From Pseudorhodobacter antarcticus (GTDB lineage Bacteria; Pseudomonadota; Alphaproteobacteria; Rhodobacterales; Rhodobacteraceae): a stretch of DNA of 54,551 nt. Positions 1 to 9,008 of the stretch are shown here, in pieces (the first letter of the stretch is position 1; each line of letters starts with the position of its first letter). Both the position numbers and the translations under genes were made by a program. Under the pieces are notes generated by a model, which saw only the letters and a program-made list of their open reading frames with translations, ran no database searches and had not been told where the DNA came from. Where the stretch lies: positions 1 through 54,551 of the forward strand of contig CAMAYO010000007.1 in NCBI GenBank assembly GCA_945862465.1. The letters are read 5' to 3'.

Positions 1-117
1 GGGAGGGCGCGATTGCAACGTCACCAGCAGAAATTCGGTGGAAGTAGCGGAGCCATAAAGCGCCTAGAACCAGCCTCGGCGCGCCATCCCGAGGTCGGGC
101 GCGGCCCTAGGTGGCGC
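1..117. repeat. Intergenic direct repeat, copy 1
   Basis: This stretch is repeated at 728-843 with an offset of 727. The first 85 positions differ at only one base (21 T versus 748 G), then similarity fades. It ends exactly at the stop codon of the minus-strand GNAT gene, as copy 2 ends at the stop of trmD. Read as RNA it folds: GCGCC..TAG at 60-67 can pair with CTAGG..GCGC at 107-117, enclosing CCTCGG (74-79) with CCGAGG (89-94). The left end is cut by the window edge, so the full unit may be longer. Confidence 0.85.
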
Positions 118-594
118 TTAGGGCTTTGTGACCTGAAACCAGACTTCGCCATTTTTCGTGCGCTGGTAAGTCATACCGATTTTCTCCATCACCCTGCGTG
201 AGGCAAGGTTATCGACCGCTGTGCAAGCGGTGATCCTTTCATATCCGGGCTTTTTAAAGCCCCAGCCCACCAACACCTTTGCCCCCTCACAAGCCAAACC
301 CTGCCCCCACTCGGTGCGCTTTAGTCGGTAGCCCAGTTCCGCGCTGCCATCTTCATTGGGCCACAGGCAGAACCAACCGACGAAAGCGCCGTCATGGCGG
401 CGGGCTGTCCAGACATGAGGTTCGGTGCCATTTGGCATCAGGAAATCGGCATCCGGATCGGCGGTGGCGCGGTCGACAGGCTTGCCACCGTTCAAATAGC
501 GCATGACTTCGGGGTCTTGCTCTAGCGCTACGAAATCGGGGCAGTCTTGTGGGGTACAAGGGGTCAGGGTCAGGCGTGGGGTATGCAAAATCAT
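118..594 (-). CDS. GNAT family N-acetyltransferase (RimJ/RimL-like)
   Basis: The 158-residue product has the layout of RimJ/RimL-type acetyltransferases. It opens with the ILHTPRLTLTP beta strand, has the central GWFCLWPNEDGSAELGYRL strand region and the EGAKVLVGWGFK acetyl-CoA-binding helix, and a late VDNLASRRVMEKIGM segment, the usual N..S..V..K.GF motif. It should transfer an acetyl group from acetyl-CoA to an amine, possibly a protein N-terminus or small molecule; the substrate is unknown. I chose the ATG at 594 because the family starts at this strand and AGAAAGAGAC lies just upstream; the frame is open further up to 645. It lies downstream of trmD in the same direction and sits between the two copies of the 117-bp repeat. 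Confidence 0.85.
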   Translation of the reverse strand: MILHTPRLTLTPCTPQDCPDFVALEQDPEVMRYLNGGKPVDRATADPDADFLMPNGTEPHVWTARRHDGAFVGWFCLWPNEDGSAELGYRLKRTEWGQGLACEGAKVLVGWGFKKPGYERITACTAVDNLASRRVMEKIGMTYQRTKNGEVWFQVTKP

Positions 595-639
595 AATGTC
601 TCTTTCTTCTCGGCTACTACCGCTGCTTTCTTCGCCCGG

Positions 640-727
640 AATCAAGGCGCTTGCGCCGCCGGGCCGCGCCCCGCTTCGGGGGCTTACGCGGCCCCATCAG
701 GGGCCACGGTCCCCCTCGCATCCCCCC
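640..727. repeat. GC-rich intergenic tandem hairpins
   Basis: The spacer between repeat copy 2 and the GNAT gene holds two perfect short hairpins in a row: CCCCG-CTT-CGGGG at 669-681 and GGCCCC-ATCA-GGGGCC at 690-705. It is next to copy 2 of the direct repeat, so the spacer appears to be built of several repeat-like modules. No reading frame or U-rich terminator tail is visible. Confidence 0.5.
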
Positions 728-843
728 GGGAGGGCGCGATTGCAACGGCACCAGCAGAAATTCGGTGGAAGTAGCGGAGCCATAAAGCGCCTAGAACCAG
801 CCTCGGCGCGCCCACCCTAGGTCGGGCGCTGCCCTGTGCGGTG
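728..843. repeat. Intergenic direct repeat, copy 2
   Basis: This is the second copy of the element at 1-117. It starts with the same GGGAGGGCGC and runs to the base before the trmD stop codon (844-846, minus strand). The half next to trmD has diverged: the inner CCTCGG/CCGAGG stem of copy 1 is CCTCGG/CCTAGG here, so the hairpin is weaker. Together the two copies bracket the GNAT gene and its spacer. Confidence 0.85.
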
Positions 844-1677
844 CTACTTCACTGGCCCCTTCTTACGCACATAAGCCTGCCACAAATCGGGCCTGCGCAG
901 CTTGGTCAGCTCTTCGGCCTGCACCTTGCGCCATTTGGCGATCTCGCCGTGGTGGCCCGATTGCAGCACGTCGGGGATGGGCAGGCCCTGCCATTCGGCG
1001 GGTTTGGTGTATTGCGGGTGTTCCAGCAGGCCGTCGGAAAAACTTTCCTCTTCGGTCGAGGCTTGGTTGCCCAAAACCTTGGGCAGTAGGCGCACGGTGG
1101 CATCCAGCATCGCTTGGGCGGCAATTTCGCCGCCGGTCAGGACAAAATCGCCCAAGGATACCTCTTCAATCTGATGATGATCGATCACGCGCTGGTCGAT
1201 GCCTTCGAAGCGCCCGCAGATCATCGTCATTCCATCACAGGCGGCAAAGCGGTGGGCCATGGCTTGGTCAAAGGGGCGGCCGCGCGGTGACAGGTAGATC
1301 ACGGGCCATTTTAGCCGATCAGGATTGGCCCCAACAGCGGCCTCATCCAAAGCGCGGTCCAGCACATCGGCACGCAGCACCATGCCAGCGCCGCCGCCTG
1401 CGGGCGTGTCGTCGACGTTGCGGTGCTTGCCTTCGCCAAAGGGGCGCAGGGCGATGGGGATCAGCCGCCATAAGCCCAGATCCAGCGCCTTGCCCGTCAG
1501 CGAAAGGCCAAGGGTGCCGGGAAATGCCTCGGGGAACAGGGTGACGATCTTGACAGTGAACGCGCCTTTGACCTGCACATCCGCCATCAAATCGCGCGGC
1601 TTGGCGCTGACCTGCACGTTCAGACGTCCGTGCGAGCGCAGGGGAAAGCTGGCGGGAGGTGTATCGTCGTCTTGCAT
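844..1677 (-). CDS. trmD: tRNA (guanine-37-N1)-methyltransferase TrmD
   Basis: TrmD methylates N1 of G37 in tRNAs reading CNN codons, using S-adenosylmethionine, which prevents frameshifting. The knot motifs are clear: LRPFGEGKHRNVDDTPAGGGAGMV, IYLSPRGRPFDQ, ICGRFEGIDQRV and SLGDFVLTGGEIAAQAMLDA. About 40 residues (MQDDDTPPASF to GAFTVK) precede the usual TrmD start at KIVTLFPEAF; I remember similar extensions in Rhodobacteraceae TrmD, so I kept the ATG at 1677, although the Met at residue 31 is possible. In most bacteria trmD follows rpsP-rimM and precedes rplS. Here it follows fnrL with a 38-bp gap, and rpsP-rimM lie 28 kb away on the other strand. Confidence 0.96.
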   Translation of the reverse strand: MQDDDTPPASFPLRSHGRLNVQVSAKPRDLMADVQVKGAFTVKIVTLFPEAFPGTLGLSLTGKALDLGLWRLIPIALRPFGEGKHRNVDDTPAGGGAGMVLRADVLDRALDEAAVGANPDRLKWPVIYLSPRGRPFDQAMAHRFAACDGMTMICGRFEGIDQRVIDHHQIEEVSLGDFVLTGGEIAAQAMLDATVRLLPKVLGNQASTEEESFSDGLLEHPQYTKPAEWQGLPIPDVLQSGHHGEIAKWRKVQAEELTKLRRPDLWQAYVRKKGPVK

Positions 1678-1715
1678 CTGGCCCTCGTTTGAACGGCCAA
1701 CTTAAGCGCAAAGCT

Positions 1716-2462
1716 TTAGGACAGGAAGCCGCCATCGCTGTCGTCGCCAGTCTCTTCGGCCAAGCGGTCAAAGTTCGGCACGACGATGCGGCGCCGTTCG
1801 GCCAGTTCCACCACGCCGTCGCGTTTCAGCGCGTTCATCTGGCGGCTGACGGTTTCCAAGGTCAGGCCCAGATAATCGGCCATTTCCTCGCGCGTCAGCG
1901 GCAGATCAAAGCTGATCGGCCCTTTGGCTGCCTTGGCCTTAAGACCTGTGTCACGCCGCGCCAGAATGGCCAGCAATGAGGCGATTTTCTCTCGCGCGGT
2001 CTTGCGGCCCAAAAGCAGCATCCATTCGCGCGCGGCATCCAACTCGTCCAAGGTCATTTCCAGCAGGCGCTGGGCGACATGGGGGGTGGTCACCATCATC
2101 TCTTCAAAGGGTTTGCGCCGAAAACAGCACATGACGAGATCGGTGGTGGCGGTGACATCATAGGGTGCAACACCGCGGCCCGGCCTGCCAACAAAGTCTG
2201 ACGGCAAAAGCAAGCCCACCATCTGGCGGCGGCCATCTTCCATCGTCTGGGTCAGGCTGGCGATGCCCGATACGACCGATGCCACAAAATCCATCCGGTC
2301 GCCCGACCAGACAACATTCTGCCCCGCTTCAAAGCTGCGGTAATATTTCATCTCTTCCAGCCGTGCCAATTCCGGTCCGTCACAGCGCGAACAGACGGCG
2401 CGGTGGCGAATGGGGCAGTCACCGCAATCTGGGGGAGCGAGTTTCAACCCATGAACTGACAT
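1716..2462 (-). CDS. fnrL: FnrL, oxygen-sensing CRP/FNR transcription factor
   Basis: FnrL activates genes for low-oxygen life when it holds an oxygen-labile 4Fe-4S cluster. The 248-residue protein has the N-terminal cysteines C13, C16, C24 and C27 and a central pair C112/C113, so the four cluster ligands needed are available. A cyclic-nucleotide-binding-like beta barrel follows, then a dimerisation helix and a C-terminal helix-turn-helix whose recognition helix contains the FNR-type E-x2-SR pattern in LTLETVSRQ. It is divergent from hemN, with a perfect FNR box 24 bp upstream of its start codon, so autoregulation together with hemN control is likely. trmD follows on the same strand and may be read through from it. 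Confidence 0.95.
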   Translation of the reverse strand: MSVHGLKLAPPDCGDCPIRHRAVCSRCDGPELARLEEMKYYRSFEAGQNVVWSGDRMDFVASVVSGIASLTQTMEDGRRQMVGLLLPSDFVGRPGRGVAPYDVTATTDLVMCCFRRKPFEEMMVTTPHVAQRLLEMTLDELDAAREWMLLLGRKTAREKIASLLAILARRDTGLKAKAAKGPISFDLPLTREEMADYLGLTLETVSRQMNALKRDGVVELAERRRIVVPNFDRLAEETGDDSDGGFLS

Positions 2463-2485
2463 GGCGGGCCTTTCATTGGGCGCAT

Positions 2486-2499
2486 TTGATCCTGATCAA
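2486..2499. promoter_or_regulatory. FNR box between fnrL and hemN
   Basis: TTGATCCTGATCAA is a perfect FNR consensus (TTGAT-N4-ATCAA). It lies in the 71-bp divergent gap, 24 bp upstream of fnrL and 35 bp upstream of hemN. FnrL bound here could activate hemN and control its own gene under oxygen limitation. Confidence 0.9.
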
Positions 2500-2533
2500 G
2501 GCAATCAGCGACGCCTTAGCTGATCCTATTCCT

Positions 2534-3886
2534 ATGAACACTCTTTCGCAACTCGCAGCCTTTGGCCTATTTGATGCGCGCGTGCCGCGCTATACATCTT
2601 ACCCGACAGCGCCGCAATTTGCGGGCGGTGTCGGCCCCCAAACTTTTGCCAAGTGGATCGAGGCCATTCCGGCCCATTCTTCCATATCCTTATATGTTCA
2701 TGTCCCATTTTGCCGCCGCCTGTGCTGGTTTTGCGCTTGCCGCACACAGGGCACCAACAGCGATGATCCGGTCATTGCCTATGCCAATATGCTGCAAGCC
2801 GAGATTGCGCTTTTGGCGCGGCACTTGCCCAAAGGCGTCACCCTGTCGCGCCTGCATTGGGGCGGGGGCACGCCGACCATGCTGGGCCCGGGACTGATTC
2901 GGGATTTGGCAGGGGCGATTTTGAACGTGGCCCCCTTGGCCAAAGGGGCAGAGTTTTCGGTGGAGATTGACCCCAACGAAATTGACGAACCGCGCCTTGA
3001 CGCCCTGACCGCAGCGGGAATGAACCGCGGCTCGATTGGCGTGCAAGATTTTGACCCCGAAATCCAAAAAACCATTGGGCGCGTGCAGGGGTTTGAACTG
3101 ACCCGTGATGTGGTAGGCATAATCCGCGCGCGGGGGGTGAGCAGCCTGAACGCTGACATTTTGTTTGGCTTGCCGCATCAGACCAAAGCCAAAATCAGCG
3201 ATTCGGTGGCCAAGCTTTTGTCGTTTTCGCCAGATAGGGTGGCCCTTTATGGCTATGCCCATGTGCCGTGGATGAGCAAGCGGCAGCAAATGATCCCATC
3301 TGATACCATGCCAACACCGCAGGAACGCTTGGGGCTGTACGAGGCAGCACAGGCGCTGTTTTTGACCCATGGCTACCAAGAGATTGGCATCGACCATTTC
3401 GCCAAGCCCACCGATGCCATGGCCGTGGCCGCCCGCACCGGCCACTTGCGACGCAATTTTCAGGGCTATACCGACGATGTGGCACAAACGTTGGTGGGGC
3501 TTGGGGCCTCGTCTATCTCTAAATTCCCGCAGGGCTATGCGCAGAATGCTTCAGGCACTTCGGCCCATACCCAAGCCATCCGTGACGGGCATTTCTCCAC
3601 CCATCGCGGCCATGTCTTTGCTGGCGAAGACCTTCTGCGCGCCCGCATCATCGAGGCGCTGATGTGCGATTTTCGGGTGGAACGGGCGGAATTGACAGGC
3701 TTTGGAATTGCCACCGAGACGGTCGCAGCCATGCTTTCCAAGGTCGCTGCCGCTTTTGACGGAGTTGTGGTGCTGGATGATGTGGCCCTGTCGATCTTGC
3801 CACAAGGGCGGCCCTTGGCGCGGATGATTGCGCGGGGCTTTGATGCATATGACCAAACGAAGGCGCAGCATTCGGCGGCTATTTAA
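2534..3886 (+). CDS. hemN: Oxygen-independent coproporphyrinogen III oxidase HemN
   Basis: HemN is a radical SAM enzyme that decarboxylates the two propionate side chains of coproporphyrinogen III without oxygen, giving protoporphyrinogen IX for haem or bacteriochlorophyll. At 450 residues it matches bacterial HemN. The PRYTSYPTAPQF N-terminus is typical, and the cluster motif C60-x3-C64-x2-C67 followed by C69 is present. GGGTP, EIDP and GVQDF motifs of the radical SAM barrel follow. The start is the ATG at 2534; the frame is open upstream to 2165 but that part overlaps fnrL. The FNR box at 2486-2499 indicates anaerobic induction. The gene converges with the glycosyltransferase. Confidence 0.96.
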   Translation: MNTLSQLAAFGLFDARVPRYTSYPTAPQFAGGVGPQTFAKWIEAIPAHSSISLYVHVPFCRRLCWFCACRTQGTNSDDPVIAYANMLQAEIALLARHLPKGVTLSRLHWGGGTPTMLGPGLIRDLAGAILNVAPLAKGAEFSVEIDPNEIDEPRLDALTAAGMNRGSIGVQDFDPEIQKTIGRVQGFELTRDVVGIIRARGVSSLNADILFGLPHQTKAKISDSVAKLLSFSPDRVALYGYAHVPWMSKRQQMIPSDTMPTPQERLGLYEAAQALFLTHGYQEIGIDHFAKPTDAMAVAARTGHLRRNFQGYTDDVAQTLVGLGASSISKFPQGYAQNASGTSAHTQAIRDGHFSTHRGHVFAGEDLLRARIIEALMCDFRVERAELTGFGIATETVAAMLSKVAAAFDGVVVLDDVALSILPQGRPLARMIARGFDAYDQTKAQHSAAI

Positions 3887-3907
3887 CAGGCTTTGGCGGC
3901 AATGTTC

Positions 3908-3929
3908 GGGCTAAGGGCTTTAGCCCTTT
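3908..3929. terminator. Possible terminator between hemN and the glycosyltransferase
   Basis: GGGCTAA (3908-3914) pairs with TTAGCCC (3920-3926) around a five-base loop and is followed by TTT on the plus strand. It sits in the convergent gap and its right arm contains the stop codon of the minus-strand glycosyltransferase. The U tract is short, so this is a weak call. Confidence 0.45.
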
Positions 3930-5146
3930 GGCCCGTGTCTTTCGACGAAATTGACCATTTGGGGAAGCAAAAGGCGCTGATCGTAGCGGTCTAGCGCCGT
4001 TTGCCGCGCGGCTTGGCGGAGGGTTAGGAACTGCTCGGGTTGGGCCAGCGCCTTGATGAGCGCAACGGACCAAGCGGGAATATCAAAGAAATCGACCAAC
4101 GTGCCGTTCACGCCGTCTTGGATCACTTCTTGAACGGGGGCTGTGGCTGATCCAATCACATGAGCCCCCGCACTCATCGCCTCGATCATCGACCATGACA
4201 GAACGAAGGGATAGGTTAGGTAAGCATGGGCGCGGCTGACCTGCATCAGGGCTGTGAACTGGTCATAAGGGACCTTGCCCATGAAATGCACCCGCGACAT
4301 ATCCAACCGGTCGCGCACCTCGTTCAGGATTGTGTCTTTCCAGCCTTTTGCGCCCTCAGGCGCGCTTCCATAGCTCACCTCGTCGCCGCCCACGATCACC
4401 ACCTGCGCCTTGGGGCGGGCTTTCAGCACGTCGGGCAGGGCGCGCATAAAGGTGTGATAGCCGCGATAAGGTTCAAGGTTGCGGTTTACAAAGGTCAGCA
4501 CCTCGTCCCCCGTTTTCACGCTTTGGCCGTTGGGCAGGGCAAAGCTGGCTTGCGGGTTGGGGGCCATGGCGGCGGTGTTCACCCCGTCATGGATCACATC
4601 TAGCATCTGCCGCAGAGGGGCGGGAAAGGTCGAGGCTTGCCACACCGTGGGTGCCACCCCCGCATCGGCGTGCAGCATGGCTTGGCCCAAATGCCCCGCT
4701 CGGCCTTGGGCGATCATGACCTGATCAAAGGTGGGCGGGTTGAATTCGGGGTCAAAGCCCACATCCGCGCCGCGCCCGCGATAGTAGAACTCGGCATAGA
4801 TCAACAGCTTGGCCTCGGGCCAAACCTCTTTCAAGAACAGCGTCTCGCCCCAGCCGGAATGGCCAAAGATCACATCGGGCACATAACCGCGCTGCTGGCG
4901 CATGTGCAGTGCTGCGCGGGCGACAGAGACGCCCCTGTCGCTCATCTGCGTGTAATTGCGGCCCAAGCGGGTGGCTGCGGCATCAACAGGTTGCGCGGTG
5001 TGTTTGTATTTCAGCGTTTCGGTGGCCGAGGTGCGCTGGTTGCCAAGATCGGTCAGGGCAAGGCAATCATGCCCAAGGCGGGAAAGTTCTGGGGCAAGGT
5101 GCAGGAATTGGCCGGGGAAGTTTTGGTGAACAAACAGAATTTTCAT
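3920..5146 (-). CDS. Glycosyltransferase family 4
   Basis: The 408-residue protein has two Rossmann-like halves as in GT-B enzymes. The N-terminus [19 protein letters not shown] is typical of a GT4 subgroup, and the C-terminal half holds the donor-sugar part: FVNRNLEPYRGYHTFMRALP, VVIVGGDEVSYGS, VHFMGKVPYDQF and WSMIEAMSAGAHVIGSATAPVQEVI, whose E-AM-AG..VI core is the EX7E-like nucleotide-sugar site. Donor and acceptor are unknown; it probably makes a cell-surface or storage glycan at the inner membrane. Its ATG overlaps the yejF stop by 4 bp, so it is the last gene of the yej operon and translationally coupled to it, an unusual partner for a peptide importer. Confidence 0.88.
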   Translation of the reverse strand: MKILFVHQNFPGQFLHLAPELSRLGHDCLALTDLGNQRTSATETLKYKHTAQPVDAAATRLGRNYTQMSDRGVSVARAALHMRQQRGYVPDVIFGHSGWGETLFLKEVWPEAKLLIYAEFYYRGRGADVGFDPEFNPPTFDQVMIAQGRAGHLGQAMLHADAGVAPTVWQASTFPAPLRQMLDVIHDGVNTAAMAPNPQASFALPNGQSVKTGDEVLTFVNRNLEPYRGYHTFMRALPDVLKARPKAQVVIVGGDEVSYGSAPEGAKGWKDTILNEVRDRLDMSRVHFMGKVPYDQFTALMQVSRAHAYLTYPFVLSWSMIEAMSAGAHVIGSATAPVQEVIQDGVNGTLVDFFDIPAWSVALIKALAQPEQFLTLRQAARQTALDRYDQRLLLPQMVNFVERHGPKG

Positions 5147-6732
5147 AAAGGGTTTCCAAAGGCAGCGGTGAGCAATGCCTTTGTGTAATCCTTCTGGGGG
5201 TTGGCAAACAAGGCCTCTGCGGGCCCATGTTCGATCACATCGCCATTTTGCATCACCATGACCTGATGCGACAGGGCGCGCACCACGCGCAGATCGTGGC
5301 TGATGAACACATAGGCCAGACCGTGGCGGCGTTGCAGGTCGCGCAACAGGTCAACGATCTGCACCTGCACGGTCATATCTAGGGCCGAGGTGGGTTCATC
5401 CAGCACCACCAGCCTTGGGCGCAGGATCATCGCGCGGGCAATGGCGATGCGCTGCTTTTGCCCGCCGGAAAACTCGTGCGGATAGCGGTGCATCGTGGCG
5501 GGGTCTAGACCCACCTCTTCCATAATAGCCCCCACCATGTCGCGGCGATTGCGGCCGGGGTCTACCCCGTGCACGCCTAGGCCTTCGGCGATAATCGCCT
5601 CGGCCGTCATGCGGGGGGATAGGCTGCCAAAGGGGTCTTGAAACACCACCTGCATATCGCGGCGCAAAGGGCGCAGGGCGGATTTGGGCAGGGTGGACAG
5701 ATCTTTTCCATCAAGACACACTTTGCCGCTGGATTGCACCAGCCGCAAAATCGCCAAGGCCAGCGTGGTCTTGCCTGACCCGCTTTCACCCACCACGCCC
5801 AAGGTTTCGCCCGCGCGCACGGACAGGCTTGTGTCGTTCACGGCCTTAACATGGCCCGTGGTGCGGCGCAAAAAGCCCGAGGTGATGGGGAACCACACGC
5901 GCAGATGTTCGCAGCGCAGCACTTCAGCGGCATCGGGAGCCACAGGGTCTGGCACACCGGTGGCATGGGCGGCCAGCAGCTTTTGGGTATAGGGATGCTG
6001 CGGGTTCGCGAAAATCTCAGGCGTGGGCCCCTGTTCAACAATCTGGCCGCCCTGCATCACGCAAACGCGGTCGGCAATGCGCTGAACGATGGTCAGATCG
6101 TGGGTGATGAAAAGCAGGCTTAGCCCTTCCGACCGTTTCAGTTCGGCCAAAAGGTCCAAGATCTGCGCTTGGATCGTGACATCCAGCGCCGTAGTTGGTT
6201 CATCGGCGATCAGCAGGTCTGGCCCATTCGCCAGCGCCATCGCGATCATGATGCGCTGGCGCTGCCCGCCGGACAGCTGATGCGGATAGGCGGCCAAGCG
6301 GCTTTCGGCATCCCTTATGCCGACCTTATCCAGCAGGTCCAGCACGCGCGCGCGGGCGGCGGGGCCGGATAGGCCCTGATGCAGGGCAAGGCTTTCGGTG
6401 ATCTGCGCTTCGATGGTGTGCAAAGGGTTCAGCGAGGTCATCGGCTCTTGAAAGATAAAGCTGATGTCGTTGCCCCTGATCTTTTGCAACCGCGCTTCGG
6501 GCGCGCCGATCATCTCTTGGCCCGCATAGCGCACTGAACCTGTCACCTGTGCTGTATCACCGAGCAAAGACACGGTCGACAAAGCCGTCACCGACTTGCC
6601 CGAGCCGCTTTCGCCGACCAGCGCCAAGGTTTCGCCCTTGGCCAGCGTAAAGCTGACACCCCTGACGGCCTGTACCAGCTGCCCGTCTTGCCGGAAGCCT
6701 ACGTTCAGATTTTCAACCGACAACAGGCTCAT
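5143..6732 (-). CDS. yejF: YejF, double-ATPase of oligopeptide/microcin C-type ABC importer
   Basis: This 529-residue cytoplasmic protein fuses two ABC ATPase domains that power peptide import through YejB/YejE. The first half has Walker A GESGSGKS (about residue 40), signature LSGGQRQRI and Walker [13 protein letters not shown]. The second repeats the pattern with [18 protein letters not shown] and [12 protein letters not shown]. The HPYTQKLL segment between the halves is typical of the Opp/Dpp/Yej ATPases. In enterobacteria the Yej system imports microcin C and other peptides; the substrate here is inferred only by family. The start overlaps the yejE stop by 4 bp and the stop overlaps the glycosyltransferase start by 4 bp. 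Confidence 0.95.
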   Translation of the reverse strand: MSLLSVENLNVGFRQDGQLVQAVRGVSFTLAKGETLALVGESGSGKSVTALSTVSLLGDTAQVTGSVRYAGQEMIGAPEARLQKIRGNDISFIFQEPMTSLNPLHTIEAQITESLALHQGLSGPAARARVLDLLDKVGIRDAESRLAAYPHQLSGGQRQRIMIAMALANGPDLLIADEPTTALDVTIQAQILDLLAELKRSEGLSLLFITHDLTIVQRIADRVCVMQGGQIVEQGPTPEIFANPQHPYTQKLLAAHATGVPDPVAPDAAEVLRCEHLRVWFPITSGFLRRTTGHVKAVNDTSLSVRAGETLGVVGESGSGKTTLALAILRLVQSSGKVCLDGKDLSTLPKSALRPLRRDMQVVFQDPFGSLSPRMTAEAIIAEGLGVHGVDPGRNRRDMVGAIMEEVGLDPATMHRYPHEFSGGQKQRIAIARAMILRPRLVVLDEPTSALDMTVQVQIVDLLRDLQRRHGLAYVFISHDLRVVRALSHQVMVMQNGDVIEHGPAEALFANPQKDYTKALLTAAFGNPL

Positions 6733-7838
6733 GAAAAGGTCTTTCGCGGGTCAAAAGCATCGCGCACGCCTTCGGATATGAACACGAGCAGGCTAAGCAT
6801 GATGGAAAAGGTCGCAAAGGCGGTAAAGGCCAGCCATGGCGCTTGCAGGTTTTGTTTGGCTTGCTGGGTCAGCTCGCCCAAACTGGGGGCTGATGCGGGC
6901 AGGCCGAAGCCCAGAAAGTCCAGCGCAGTCAGGCTGCCGATGGTGCCTGATAGGATAAAGGGCATCATCGTCATGGTGGCGACTGTGGCATTGGGCAGCA
7001 CATGGCGCAGGATGATGGCAAAATCGCTGACCCCTAAGGCTTTGGCTGCGCGCACATATTCAAAGTTGCGCGCCCGCAGAAACTCGGCCCGCACCAGCCC
7101 GACAAGGCCCATCCACCCAAACAACACCATCAGGAATGTCAAAAGCCAGAAGTTCATCGTCCAAACGGCCGAGATGATGATGATGACGTAAAGCGTGGGG
7201 GTCGATGACCATATTTCGATCACCCGTTGAAAGATCAGGTCGGTGAGTCCGCCGAAATAGCCCTGAATGGCCCCCGCCAGAATGCCGATGACTGAGGTGA
7301 GCAGCGTCACGATCAGCCCAAAGCTGACCGACAGCCGAAAGCCATAGAGCACCCGCGCCAGCACATCGCGCGCCGTGTCATCCGTGCCAAGCCAATGGTC
7401 GCGGTCAGGGGCAGAGGGGGCGGCACCCTTCACATCGTTTATCGTGTTATAGGCATAGGGAATGGGCGGCCACAGGATCCACCCCTGTTGGAACCCTTCG
7501 GCCTGATAGCTGCCTGCTTGCACCTTGGTTAGAATGTCTTCGGGCGTATCAAAGCAATCCACCCCTCCACCCGTGCGGATCAGGCATTGCACCACAGGGT
7601 CGCGGTAGTTCGCCTCGGTTTTGAAATCGCCGCCATAGTCGGCTTCTGAGTAAAAGCTGATAAACGGCGCGCGCAACTGGCCTTGGTAGCTGACCAAAAG
7701 CGGGTGGTCGTTCGACAGAACTTCCGAAAACAACGAAATCAGATACAGCGCCGAAAACAGGATCAGCGCGTAGTAAGACCGTTTGTTGGCGCGAAAAATC
7801 CGCCAGCGGCGTTGGTTCAAGGGCGATAGCGCCATCAT
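6729..7838 (-). CDS. yejE: YejE, inner-membrane permease of the Yej ABC importer
   Basis: This permease subunit pairs with YejB to form the membrane channel. The 369-residue protein begins with [22 protein letters not shown], the cytoplasmic lead and first transmembrane helix, then a large periplasmic loop containing [19 protein letters not shown], a signature of DppC/YejE proteins. About five further helices follow, and the EAA loop that docks the ATPase is visible as [22 protein letters not shown]. It overlaps both yejB (upstream) and yejF (downstream) by 4 bp, so the subunits are probably made in fixed ratio by coupled translation. Confidence 0.95.
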   Translation of the reverse strand: MMALSPLNQRRWRIFRANKRSYYALILFSALYLISLFSEVLSNDHPLLVSYQGQLRAPFISFYSEADYGGDFKTEANYRDPVVQCLIRTGGGVDCFDTPEDILTKVQAGSYQAEGFQQGWILWPPIPYAYNTINDVKGAAPSAPDRDHWLGTDDTARDVLARVLYGFRLSVSFGLIVTLLTSVIGILAGAIQGYFGGLTDLIFQRVIEIWSSTPTLYVIIIISAVWTMNFWLLTFLMVLFGWMGLVGLVRAEFLRARNFEYVRAAKALGVSDFAIILRHVLPNATVATMTMMPFILSGTIGSLTALDFLGFGLPASAPSLGELTQQAKQNLQAPWLAFTAFATFSIMLSLLVFISEGVRDAFDPRKTFS

Positions 7839-8992
7839 CCGCGCCTTTCAAAGTCGATGCGCGGGTCGGTCCAGACATACATCAGGTCGGACAAAATCCC
7901 CACGATCAGGCCCAAAAGGCCAAAGGCGAACAGCGTGCCGAAGACGACGGGATAGTCGCGTTCAACGGCAGACCTATAGCCAAGTTGGCCCAAGCCATCC
8001 AAGGAAAAGATCGTCTCGATGATCAGCGACCCGCCGAAGAACACGCTGATGAATAGGCCCGGAAAGCCCGAGATTGGGATCAGCATGGCGTTGCGAAAGA
8101 CGTGGCCATAAAGCACCCGCGCTTCCGACAGGCCCTTGGCGCGGGCGGTCATCACATATTGCTTGCGGATTTCATCCAAGAAAGAGTTCTTGGTCAGCAG
8201 CGTCAGCGTGGCAAAACTAGAGATGGTCGAGGCGACGATGGGCAGTGTGATGTGCCAGAAGTAGTCCTTGATCTGGTCTAGCACCCCAAGCTCGGCCCAG
8301 TTTTCCGATGTCAGGCCCCGTAGCGGGAAGATGCGGTAATAGCTGCCGCCAGCGAACAGCACCAACAGCAAAATGGCGAACAAAAACCCCGGAATGGCAT
8401 AGGCCCCGATGATGATGCCCGATGTCCACACATCAAACCGCGACCCATCGCGCACGGCTTTGCGAATGCCAAGCGGGATGGAAATCAGATAGGCGATCAA
8501 AGTGCTCCACAGGCCCAGCGTGATCGACACGGGCATCTTTTCCAAGATCAACCCCACGACCGAGGTGGAGCGGAAATAGCTGTCGCCAAAGTCCAGCCGC
8601 ACATAATTGCCCAGCATGATGAAGAACCGCTTCCACGCGGGGATCGTTTCTTTATGACAGGCGGGGTCTTTCAGGCTGGGCGTTCCGGTGAACCCCTCGT
8701 CGCAGACGATGCGCGAAAAGCCGAACTCGACCTCGAGTTGGGCGATGAACTCTGGCGGCAGACCGCGCGCGCCGATGTAGCCATTGCCCTGATCGGCCCC
8801 CGCCACATCCTGCCCTGCGTCTGATCCCGTGCCTGATATTTTCTCGATCGCGTTGCCATCGCCTTCAACCCGGGCGGCCACCTGTTGGATGGGCCCGCCC
8901 GGTACGAATTGGGTCAGCGTGAAGTTGATCACCATGATCCCCAACAGCGTGGGAATGACCAACAGCAGTCGTCTTAAAATGTAGGCTCCCAT
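7835..8992 (-). CDS. yejB: YejB, inner-membrane permease of the Yej ABC importer
   Basis: This is the second channel subunit, a DppB-type permease of about 385 residues. The N-terminus [20 protein letters not shown] is the typical first helix, followed by VPGGPIQQ. An insert of about 60 residues ([10 protein letters not shown] to [10 protein letters not shown]) matches YejB rather than DppB. The ATPase-docking loop is [22 protein letters not shown] chose the ATG at 8992; a GTG at 9001 adds three residues and is equally open. It lies 16 bp after the yejA stop and overlaps yejE by 4 bp. Confidence 0.95.
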   Translation of the reverse strand: MGAYILRRLLLVIPTLLGIMVINFTLTQFVPGGPIQQVAARVEGDGNAIEKISGTGSDAGQDVAGADQGNGYIGARGLPPEFIAQLEVEFGFSRIVCDEGFTGTPSLKDPACHKETIPAWKRFFIMLGNYVRLDFGDSYFRSTSVVGLILEKMPVSITLGLWSTLIAYLISIPLGIRKAVRDGSRFDVWTSGIIIGAYAIPGFLFAILLLVLFAGGSYYRIFPLRGLTSENWAELGVLDQIKDYFWHITLPIVASTISSFATLTLLTKNSFLDEIRKQYVMTARAKGLSEARVLYGHVFRNAMLIPISGFPGLFISVFFGGSLIIETIFSLDGLGQLGYRSAVERDYPVVFGTLFAFGLLGLIVGILSDLMYVWTDPRIDFERRG

Positions 8993-9008
8993 TGGGGCCA
9001 CGCGCCTT

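Noticed and set aside
1-843. Integron gene cassette (GNAT gene with attC-like repeats)
   Set aside because: A GNAT gene followed by a palindromic repeat at each stop codon is reminiscent of cassettes, but I found no RYYYAAC/GTTRRRY core sites in the expected places and no integrase. The repeat is more likely a dispersed intergenic element.
2165-2533. N-terminal extension of hemN from 2165
   Set aside because: The frame is open upstream, but it lies antisense to fnrL and the known HemN start is at the ATG 2534.
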